Positions 14,727 to 21,172 of a stretch of 28,746 nucleotides of DNA are shown piece after piece. Below the pieces are notes generated by a model. The model was not told where the DNA came from. It saw only the letters and a program-made list of their open reading frames with translations, and did no database searches. The translations under genes were made by a program, and so were the position numbers. How positions within the stretch are numbered: the stretch's first letter is position 1; the number at the start of each line of letters is the position of its first letter. Origin of the DNA: CAZHCG01 sp046484285 (lineage in GTDB: Bacteria; Myxococcota_A; Polyangia; JAAYKL01); contig JAWOBP010000110.1 in the NCBI GenBank assembly GCA_046484285.1, forward strand, positions 1 to 28,746, in the 5' to 3' direction.

Positions 14727-15433
14727 ACGCCTGATCCCCGCGCCGGCCCGGCGGCCAGGAAGCGGCGCGCGATCTCGGCCGCCACCCCGTCGTCCCGCGA
14801 CTGCATCTCGAGCGCCGGTCGCACCAGCTCCGCCTTGTCGGGCGCCTTGCGGCAGAACCCTTCGAGCAGGACGCGACCGTCCTCGGGCGTGATCTCCGGG
14901 TGCGCCTGGATGCCCCAGATCGGCCTGTCGCCCAGGCGCATCGCCTGCACCGCGCAGCCGTCGCTGCGCGCCAGCACCCGCCACGGCCGGGGCGGATCCG
15001 GCACCTCGTCGAAGTGCGCGACGAAGACCCAGAACGGGTCGGGCAGGCCGTCGAGCAGCTCGTCTCGGGCCGTGATCTCGACCTGCAGCCAGCCGAGCTC
15101 GGGCTCCGCGCACGGCGCCACGCAGCGCTCCCCGCTCAGCGTGCGAACCAGCAGCTGGTGTCCGAAGCAGCTGCCCAGGATCGGCATCCCCAGCTCGGCT
15201 CCGCGACGGATCGCCTCGGCCCCGGCCTCGAACCACGGCTCCGGTTTGGTGATCGACGCCTCCGAACCGGTGAATATCAGGTGCGAGTAGCGGCTCGGGT
15301 CGGGCACGCTCTCGCCGGCCGAGATGCGCACCGAATCCGAGGGAACCTCGCCCAGCAGCGCGCGCCACTCGGCGGTCGGCCGGTAGATCTCGGGCCAGAT
15401 CGAACCGTCCAGGATCAGGACTCTCTCATCCAT
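14723..15433 (-). CDS. Class I glutamine amidotransferase-like protein (GMP-synthase-like)
   Basis: The protein has 236 residues. It has the GATase1 triad: nucleophile Cys89 in GSCFGHQL, and His178 with Glu180 in 'IQAHPEITPE'. The oxyanion strand is 'LIFTGSEASITK'. Stand-alone proteins of this kind hydrolyse gamma-glutamyl bonds or supply ammonia; no synthetase partner is encoded beside it. Its stop codon TAG is formed by the CTAG (14723-14726) at the edge of the palindromic element, so the last residues (RGSGV) may not be original. ATG15433 has no good Shine-Dalgarno, but TATGTT lies 6 nt upstream. Confidence 0.85.
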   Translation of the reverse strand: MDERVLILDGSIWPEIYRPTAEWRALLGEVPSDSVRISAGESVPDPSRYSHLIFTGSEASITKPEPWFEAGAEAIRRGAELGMPILGSCFGHQLLVRTLSGERCVAPCAEPELGWLQVEITARDELLDGLPDPFWVFVAHFDEVPDPPRPWRVLARSDGCAVQAMRLGDRPIWGIQAHPEITPEDGRVLLEGFCRKAPDKAELVRPALEMQSRDDGVAAEIARRFLAAGPARGSGV

Positions 15434-15439
15434 GACGTC

Positions 15440-15445
15440 AACATA
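15440..15445 (-). promoter_or_regulatory. -10-like TATGTT before the amidotransferase
   Basis: TATGTT on the minus strand is separated from ATG15433 by 6 nt, giving a predicted leaderless transcript. It lies in the 39-bp gap after the DUF2284 gene, so read-through from that operon is also possible. Confidence 0.35.
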
Positions 15446-15472
15446 CCTCCCGCGCCGGGCTCGCGCTGTCGG

Positions 15473-16033
15473 TCAACGCACTAGTAAAAAAGCGTAGCGG
15501 TTCACGATCTCGTCCTTGCCGAACGAGAGCTCCGCCGGATAGCCGATTCGCTCCACCGTGCCCAGCACGTCCACGCCCAATGCGGTCGCGCTCGGCCTGG
15601 CGTAGACCGGCCGCGAGCAGTCGAGCGGGTCCGGGGGGCAGCTCTCGCAGATCCGGCATCGCTCCGGCAGCAGCACCAGCGCCTTGCGGAAGCCGCTCAG
15701 AAAGATCCCGCGCTCGAGATCCAGCAGGCGACGCGCCATCTGGACGGCTCGTTCCCGCTCGGCCGTTGCGCTCTGCTCGCCGCTTTCGAAGTGGATCACG
15801 GCCACGTCTCGATACTCGCCGATCAGACGCTCGCAGTGCTCGAGATCGGGAACCGCCGGCGGGCAGACCGCGCGCCGGCCGTACTCGGGACAACCCCAGC
15901 GGCACTTGGCCCGCACCCAGGCGGCGACGGCGATGCGCTGCGCCTCGATCCAGCGGAAGTCCTCGAAGCCCCGTTCCAGCAGTTGCTGCTCGAGGCGATC
16001 GAGGCTGACCGACGGCCTGCGAACTCGATCCAT
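15473..16033 (-). CDS. DUF2284 Cys-rich predicted metal-binding protein
   Basis: The protein has 186 residues. The conserved head 'KCRWGCPEYGRRAVCPP' has Cys44, Cys48 and Cys57. A second Cys cluster 'RCRICESCPPDPLDC' follows before 'RPVYARPSATALGVDV', the standard DUF2284 layout. The two clusters suggest Fe-S or metal binding, but no activity is established for the family. It is common in anaerobes. GGAGG lies upstream of ATG16033, and the gene follows the B12-type radical SAM gene by 21 bp, so they are probably co-expressed. Confidence 0.85.
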   Translation of the reverse strand: MDRVRRPSVSLDRLEQQLLERGFEDFRWIEAQRIAVAAWVRAKCRWGCPEYGRRAVCPPAVPDLEHCERLIGEYRDVAVIHFESGEQSATAERERAVQMARRLLDLERGIFLSGFRKALVLLPERCRICESCPPDPLDCSRPVYARPSATALGVDVLGTVERIGYPAELSFGKDEIVNRYAFLLVR

Positions 16034-16054
16034 CTCTCTTCTCCTCCTGTTCGC

Positions 16055-17533
16055 TCAGGCCGAGGTGGCCAGTTTCCTGAACAGCCGCACCAGCGGAAGC
16101 TCGGGCACGCTGCCCAGATCGGGCCGCTCGCAGCGACGCCGGCAGAGGCGCGCCCAGCGACGATAGCCCAGGCCGAGCAGGCCCCGCGATCCGATCCCGG
16201 CGATCTCGGCGATCGCCGTGTCGATCCCGGCCGAGATGTAAGTGGCCTTCTCCACGAAGCGCCGTTCCTCGCGCTCGAGCCAGGGCTGCTCGCCGCTGCT
16301 CCAGTCGAAGCGCCGCCAGCCCTCCAGCTCGCGTGGCGGCTCGAACCCCTCGCTGCACGCCTCGTCGAACATGTCCGTGCCGGCGTAAGGTACGTAGCCC
16401 TTGATCGGGCTGAGGTAGGCCCGCGGGTTTTCCCGCTTGAGCCGCAGCATCAGCTCGATCGTTGCGCGCACGTCCTCGGTCCGCTCGCCGGGCAGCCCGC
16501 CCATGAACGAGTAGTGGGGGCGGATCCCGACGCGCGCCAGCTTGCGATTGGCCTCCAGCAGCTGCTCGACCGTGGCGTCCTTGCGCATCGCCTCCAGCAT
16601 CCGATCCGAGCCGGACTCGGCGCCGACGTAGAGCAGCGAGAACCCGGCGCGCGCCAGCAGCTCGAGAAAATCGTCGTCGTAGCGCGCCAGGTAGTCGGCG
16701 CGGCAGTCGGCCTTGATCGCCAGACGCAGGCCGCGATCGACAAGGCCGCGCGCGATCGCCTCAACCCTGCGGCGACTGACGAAAAAGTTGTCGTCGAACA
16801 AGATCACACCGCGCTCGCCGAGCGCGGCGATCCGCTCCAGGTCCTCCAGCACCGCCCCGGCCGGCTCGCCCTGCCAGCGCGATCCGTTGACGCTGCGGTT
16901 GTAGCAGTAGCCGCAGCGGTGGGGGCAGCCGCGGCTGGTGACCAGCGCCAGACCGCGGTGCTCGCCGACCACGGGTGTGACCCAACTCCTCCAGTCGTGG
17001 GCCTCCCAGTCCAGCTCGGGCACGCCGCGCTCGTCCCGCACGCCCGAGCCCTCCGGCTCCAAGCAGTGAATCCGCCCCAGCGCCGCCTCCCCGCGCCCGG
17101 CCGCCAAGTCCCGCGCCAGCTCGACGATCGCCTCCTCGCCGACGCCGGCGACCACCGCGTCCACCAGCGGATGCTCCAGCGTCTGCTCGGGAAGCAGCGT
17201 GGCGTGCACGCCGCCCCAGACGATCGCCGCGTCGGGCGCCTCGCGCCGCCAGATGCGGGCCGCTTGCAGCCCGTGCCTGATCTGCGCGCCGGTCATCGCC
17301 GAGATGCCGAGCATCGACGGACGGCGGCGGGCAGCGTTGCGCAGGCGGCGGCGCCAGTCGCGCTGAACGCGCATGTCGATCACCTCGGCGGCGAGCCCGG
17401 CCCGTTTCAGCGCCGCGGCCGGCAGCAGCACCGAGAGCGGAGCGAAGACCGACGTGCCGGGCATGTCGATCCCGGTCGACGGGTAGAGCAGGACCACATC
17501 CGGGCGGCGCTGTTGCATCGCTCCTATAGGCAT
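16055..17533 (-). CDS. B12-binding-domain radical SAM protein (class B-like)
   Basis: The protein has 492 residues. The N-terminal cobalamin-binding Rossmann domain (about 12-140) contains 'VVLLYPS', 'LGISAMTGAQIRHGL' and 'IVWGGVHATLLPE'. The radical SAM motif is RGCPHRCGYCY with Cys203, Cys207 and Cys210, followed by 'VILFDDNFFVS', 'LLYVGAESGSDRMLEAMRK' and 'YSFMGGLPGERTEDV'. Members methylate or rearrange unactivated carbons using methylcobalamin. The substrate is unknown. An alternative start at ATG17518 has AGGAG very close by, removing five residues. It heads the operon with DUF2284. Confidence 0.9.
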   Translation of the reverse strand: MPIGAMQQRRPDVVLLYPSTGIDMPGTSVFAPLSVLLPAAALKRAGLAAEVIDMRVQRDWRRRLRNAARRRPSMLGISAMTGAQIRHGLQAARIWRREAPDAAIVWGGVHATLLPEQTLEHPLVDAVVAGVGEEAIVELARDLAAGRGEAALGRIHCLEPEGSGVRDERGVPELDWEAHDWRSWVTPVVGEHRGLALVTSRGCPHRCGYCYNRSVNGSRWQGEPAGAVLEDLERIAALGERGVILFDDNFFVSRRRVEAIARGLVDRGLRLAIKADCRADYLARYDDDFLELLARAGFSLLYVGAESGSDRMLEAMRKDATVEQLLEANRKLARVGIRPHYSFMGGLPGERTEDVRATIELMLRLKRENPRAYLSPIKGYVPYAGTDMFDEACSEGFEPPRELEGWRRFDWSSGEQPWLEREERRFVEKATYISAGIDTAIAEIAGIGSRGLLGLGYRRWARLCRRRCERPDLGSVPELPLVRLFRKLATSA

Positions 17534-17629
17534 GAACCGAAAACGCCGATTTGAAAAGCCCGGAAGGCTCTGACGGGCTCACCTCACCGGTCCGGCGAGT
17601 TGCCGCTTCGCCTTCGGGGGCGGCCCTGG

Positions 17630-17635
17630 TAGTAT
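17630..17635 (+). promoter_or_regulatory. -10-like TAGTAT before the ZIP/cNMP gene
   Basis: TAGTAT ends 6 nt before ATG17642 with no ribosome site between, so a leaderless message is predicted. No convincing -35 is seen; a GC-rich hairpin-forming stretch precedes it. Confidence 0.35.
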
Positions 17636-17641
17636 GCCCCG

Positions 17642-19009
17642 ATGGACTGGCACCTTCCGCTGCTGGCGCTGTTCTGGGGGGCGGTCAGCTCGGTCTCTCT
17701 GCCGCTCGGCGCGGCGCTCGGGCTGTGGGCCCGCCCTGCGCGCAAGACCACCTCGGCGCTGATGGCTTTCGGCGCCGGCGCCTTGCTGTTCGCCCTGGCG
17801 ATCGAGCTGTTCGGGCACGCGCTGCACGCCGCCAGCGACGAGCACGGCACGGTCGTGCGGCCCGGGATCCTGCTCGCGGCGATGGCGGCCGCGGTGCTGG
17901 GCGGTCTGCTGTTCAACGGTCTCAACAGGCTGCTGGAGGGGCGCGGCGCCTTTTTGCGCAAGGGCTCCTTGCTGCGCAAGCACGTGGTCCGCGAGAAGTG
18001 GCGGGAGGCGCGCCGCCTGCTCCAGGGCCTGAGCCGGACCCGCTTTTTCAGGGCGCTGCCGGCCGAGGAGGTGATCCGGGTGCTGCCCGACGTTGAGCGC
18101 GCCCGCTTCGAGCCCGGCGAGACGCTCTTCGAGCAGGGCGATCCCGGCGACTCGCTGTACGTCGTCTCCGAGGGGCAGGTCGGAATCGCGCGCGCTTCAT
18201 CAGCCGACGGCCGGGACGACCGGGAGATCACGGTGCTGGGCCCCGGAGACGTGCTGGGCGAGATGGCGCTGGTCTGCGAGCGGCCGCGCAGCGCCACGGC
18301 CGTGGCCGAGACCCCGGTCACCGCCTGGCGGGTGATGGGGCGCGATCTGGAAAGACAGATGACCGAATCCCCGGAGCTGCGGCGGGCGGTTCACGGCATC
18401 GCGCGCGAGCGGATCAAGGACCTCGACCGGCGCGACGAGGTCTCCGCCGAGGAAGCCCGCGACTGGGAGGAGGACGCGACCGACGCGCTGGCCCGGGTCT
18501 CGCTCTCGGCGCGTCCGGACGAAGTCGCCGGGCTTCCCCAGCGCGGCGGAAACCCGGCGGTCGCGATCTGGCTGGGGATCGCGCTGGACAGCATTCCCGA
18601 ATCGCTGGTGATCGGGATGCTGGTCGTGGCCGCTGCGGCGCGCGGAGATACGCTCAGCCTGGCGTTCATCGTCGGCGTGTTCCTGGCCAACCTGCCCGAG
18701 GCGATGTCCAGCGCGATCACGATGCGCAACGGCGGGATGAAGCTGAGCAAGGTGATGTGGATGTGGCTCTCGCTGTGCCTGCTGACCGCCGTCGGCGCGG
18801 CGGTGGGCGCATTGATCTTCCCGCCCGATCCGCAAGGCTGGGTCACCTACGCGGTCTACGCCGTCGAGGGTCTGGCCGGCGGCGCGATGCTGACGATGAT
18901 CGCCGAGACGATGCTACCCGAGGCCTTCGAGCAGGGCGGCGGACCGACCGTGGGTCTCTCGACGCTGGCCGGCTTTCTGGCCGCGCTGTCGATCAAGCTG
19001 ATTCACTGA
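17642..19009 (+). CDS. ZIP-family metal transporter with inserted cyclic-nucleotide-binding domain
   Basis: The protein has 455 residues. TM1-3 (about 6-30, 36-61, 74-98) are followed by a basic linker and a complete cNMP-binding domain (about 137-245): 'FEPGETLFEQGDPGDSLYVVSEGQVGI' and a phosphate-binding cassette 'GEMALVCERPRSATAVAE' with the key Arg before Ser-Ala. TM4-8 (about 304-331, 337-361, 370-393, 402-427, 437-454) then complete the ZIP fold. ZIP signatures are ALDSIPESLVIG in TM4 (Asp316...Glu320), FLANLPEAMSS in TM5 and IAETMLPEAFE in TM7, typical of one bacterial ZIP subgroup. ZIPs carry Zn/Fe/Mn into the cytosol. The insert lies exactly in the TM3-TM4 cytosolic loop that is variable in other ZIPs, suggesting direct gating by cAMP or cGMP. 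No adenylate cyclase is nearby. Confidence 0.9.
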   Translation: MDWHLPLLALFWGAVSSVSLPLGAALGLWARPARKTTSALMAFGAGALLFALAIELFGHALHAASDEHGTVVRPGILLAAMAAAVLGGLLFNGLNRLLEGRGAFLRKGSLLRKHVVREKWREARRLLQGLSRTRFFRALPAEEVIRVLPDVERARFEPGETLFEQGDPGDSLYVVSEGQVGIARASSADGRDDREITVLGPGDVLGEMALVCERPRSATAVAETPVTAWRVMGRDLERQMTESPELRRAVHGIARERIKDLDRRDEVSAEEARDWEEDATDALARVSLSARPDEVAGLPQRGGNPAVAIWLGIALDSIPESLVIGMLVVAAAARGDTLSLAFIVGVFLANLPEAMSSAITMRNGGMKLSKVMWMWLSLCLLTAVGAAVGALIFPPDPQGWVTYAVYAVEGLAGGAMLTMIAETMLPEAFEQGGGPTVGLSTLAGFLAALSIKLIH

Positions 19010-19035
19010 CCGGAGCGCAACGGATCCGGCCCGGC

Positions 19036-19437
19036 TCAGCCCGGAATCTGCGGCTGCTCGTTGAGTGCGGCGCGGACCTTCTCCAGCAGGTCGCCCGGAT
19101 CGACGGGCTTGTCCAGCCACAAGTCGACCGGCAGGTGCGTCTGATCGATGTCGAAGCGGTATGGAATCTGCTTGGATTCGTGGATGCTGCTCAGCACGAT
19201 TATCGGCAGATCCAGGATCTGGAGTTCCTTGCGAATCTTGCGCGCCACCTCGAAGCCCTCGTGGCCGTCCGGCATCATGATGTCGAGCACCACCAGATCG
19301 GGTTTCTCCGACTCGACCTTCTCGATTCCCTCTTCGGGATCGTAGGCGTGGGCCACCTCGTAACCGTTGGCCGTCAGCACGGGCTCGTAGGCGTCGTGAA
19401 AATCGGAATCGTCGTCAATCATCAGGATCTTTGACAT
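19036..19437 (-). CDS. Single-domain response regulator (CheY-like)
   Basis: The protein has 133 residues and a complete receiver domain. It has the acidic pair Asp8-Asp9, phospho-acceptor Asp52 in VVLDIMMP, Ser83/Ser84 and Lys110 in 'LDKPVDPGDLL'. It has no output domain, so signalling must be by protein contact. An insertion 'IHESKQIPYRFDIDQTHLPVDL' before the Lys differs from CheY. AGGAGG lies at good spacing before ATG19437. It follows the flavoprotein gene by 20 bp on the same strand, an operon that links phospho-signalling with redox. No histidine kinase is in the window. It is convergent with the ZIP gene. Confidence 0.9.
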   Translation of the reverse strand: MSKILMIDDDSDFHDAYEPVLTANGYEVAHAYDPEEGIEKVESEKPDLVVLDIMMPDGHEGFEVARKIRKELQILDLPIIVLSSIHESKQIPYRFDIDQTHLPVDLWLDKPVDPGDLLEKVRAALNEQPQIPG

Positions 19438-19457
19438 GACAGCCTCCTCGGTGGTGA

Positions 19458-20807
19458 TCACTGTCGCGTTTTCTCGTGAGCCATCTCGGCCGCGTTGACC
19501 GTCTGGTGCGTCAGCGGCGAGCTGGTCATCGACGGATGCGTGGCGAACTGGAACGTGGCGATATCGTCGATGTTCATCCTGTGCTTGATGCAGGCGCTGA
19601 GCACGTTGGTCATCTCTCCCACCGCCGTGGAGCCCATCAGCTGGGCGCCGATCAGGACGTTGGTGCGCCGCTCGAAGACCAGCTTGACCGTGGTGTCGAC
19701 CGCGCCCGGCATCTCGGGGGGATGCCGATCCGGCTCGGTCACCGAGCCCGTGACGCAGTCGTACCCGGCCCCGCGCGCCGCGCTGGCGGTCAGCCCGACC
19801 CGCGAGAGGTACAGATCGCCGACCGCCGTCGACCAGGCGTCCATCGTTCCGGCGTTCTCGCGGCGGATGCCGAACAGGTTGGCCCCGGCCACCCGCGCCT
19901 CGGCGCAGGCGATCGAAGCGAGCTTTATCGCGGTGGGCTTGCCGCCGAAGAACCCCACCTTCTCGGCGCAGTCCCCGCAGGCGAAAATCGCCGGATCCGA
20001 GGTCTGCATGTTGCGATCGACCGCCACCCCGCCGGTCGCGCCCAGCTCGAGCCCGGAGTCCTTGGCCAGCTTTGAGTTGGCCACGGCCCCGACGGCGAAG
20101 ACGAGTGTGTCGGCCGCCAGCTGGGAGCCGTTCTCCAGGACGATCGTGTCGACCGCGCCCGTCCCGGTCAGCTCCTCGATGCGCTGCCCGGTCTCGAACC
20201 GCACTCCGCGCTCGGTCAGCTTGCGCTCCGCGGCGACGCAGAACTCCTCGTCGAACGAGTCGGCGAGGCAATGCTCGAGCTCGGTCACGATCGTCACTTC
20301 CGCCACCTTCGCGGCCTTGAACTGGTCGGCGAGCGAGACCCCGATGAAGCCACCGCCCACGATCGCCAGCTTCTCGCTCTCCTCCAACCGCTTCTGCAGC
20401 TCGCGCAGGGCGTCGGTATCCTTTTGCACGGTGAAGATGTTCTTCAGATCGAACCCGGGAATCGGGTTGATCGCCGGGTTCGATCCGGTCGCGAGCACCA
20501 GCTTCTCGAAGCCGAGGGTATCTCCGTTCTCCATCTCGACGAGCCGGTTTTCGCGATCGATACGCGTGGCCAGCCCCTTGAACAGCTTGATCCCGTTGTT
20601 TTCGAGGATCTCGTTCGAGATGAAGTTCTTTTCCGGCGATCCCAGGGTGCCGAATACGTAGGGAATGCCGCACGAGATCAGCACCCTGTCCTCGGGGCGC
20701 ACCAGAGATACGCTCTTGTCGGGGTACTGACGGCGAGCGGTCAGAGCAGCGGCGATACCGGCCGCGTTTCCGCCGATTACTAGTACGTCGCTGTGCAACA
20801 GGAACAT
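19458..20807 (-). CDS. FAD/NAD(P)-dependent oxidoreductase of the CoA-disulfide reductase / NADH oxidase family
   Basis: The protein has 449 residues. The FAD-binding motif is VIGGNAAG (10-17). The redox-active single Cys46 lies in 'LISCGIPYVFG', characteristic of CoA-disulfide reductase, Nox and Npsr enzymes. The NAD(P) motif is 'IVGGGFIG' (about 149-156) and the second FAD motif is 'IFACGDCAE'. The C-terminal dimerisation domain is present ('LIGAQLMGSTAVGEMTNVLSACI...ATHPSMTSSPL'). Family members reduce CoA disulfides, O2 or polysulfide with NAD(P)H. Which one applies is not decidable from sequence alone. GGGAGG precedes ATG20807. It is the first gene of the unit with the response regulator and is divergent from the decahaem gene. 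Confidence 0.9.
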   Translation of the reverse strand: MFLLHSDVLVIGGNAAGIAAALTARRQYPDKSVSLVRPEDRVLISCGIPYVFGTLGSPEKNFISNEILENNGIKLFKGLATRIDRENRLVEMENGDTLGFEKLVLATGSNPAINPIPGFDLKNIFTVQKDTDALRELQKRLEESEKLAIVGGGFIGVSLADQFKAAKVAEVTIVTELEHCLADSFDEEFCVAAERKLTERGVRFETGQRIEELTGTGAVDTIVLENGSQLAADTLVFAVGAVANSKLAKDSGLELGATGGVAVDRNMQTSDPAIFACGDCAEKVGFFGGKPTAIKLASIACAEARVAGANLFGIRRENAGTMDAWSTAVGDLYLSRVGLTASAARGAGYDCVTGSVTEPDRHPPEMPGAVDTTVKLVFERRTNVLIGAQLMGSTAVGEMTNVLSACIKHRMNIDDIATFQFATHPSMTSSPLTHQTVNAAEMAHEKTRQ

Positions 20808-20893
20808 GACGCCTCCCTTCCGTGAAGCTGTCTCATTGGAGAACGAAGCTGATCATCAACTCAATTCAATATTGCGCTGTTTTCGGCCCGGGG

Positions 20894-20998
20894 GTCAAGC
20901 GAGCAATCCGCGCTGTCGGAAAATCGTTCCGGGTCGAGGCTCTGGTGGGCGGCGTGCTCGCAATACCCCGACTCGAAGCGGGTGAGCCGACCTTTTCG
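20894..20998 (+). repeat. Dispersed non-coding repeat, copy B
   Basis: Diverged copy of the 506-626 element in the opposite orientation, sharing the blocks GTCAAGC, TCCGCGCTGT, GGTGGGCGGCG, ATACCCCG and GGTGAGCCG. It lies in the 365-bp divergent gap 20808-21172. The rest of the gap holds an AT-richer stretch (20840-20880) and the promoter below. Confidence 0.55.
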
Positions 20999-21065
20999 GC
21001 TTCAAACAGGGGGATGGACGGGTTTTTTGCCCCTGCGGGCTTCCGGGCGATTTTTGAGAAATCTC

Positions 21066-21094
21066 TTTCAAACAGGATAAATAACACGTATTCT
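21066..21094 (+). promoter_or_regulatory. Candidate promoter of the decahaem cytochrome gene
   Basis: TTTCAA (21066-21071), a 17-bp spacer, and TATTCT (21089-21094), in a locally AT-rich stretch. The predicted start near 21101 leaves a leader of about 70 nt with two small hairpins, GAGGC/GCCTC near 21108-21122 and TGAGT/ACTCA near 21135-21148, before AAGGAG and ATG21173. No known riboswitch consensus was recognised. Confidence 0.45.
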
Positions 21095-21172
21095 GTAGAC
21101 ATTAACTTGAGGCTGGGGGCCTCGCGTCGCCCAGTGAGTACGGACTCATCAGAACCAAAAGGAGTGTTTCAG

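Noticed and set aside
21095..21172. Leader of the decahaem gene as a GEMM-type (c-di-GMP/cGAMP) riboswitch
   Set aside because: Such riboswitches control cytochromes in Geobacter, but the conserved GEMM core bases are not present; only two small generic hairpins are seen.
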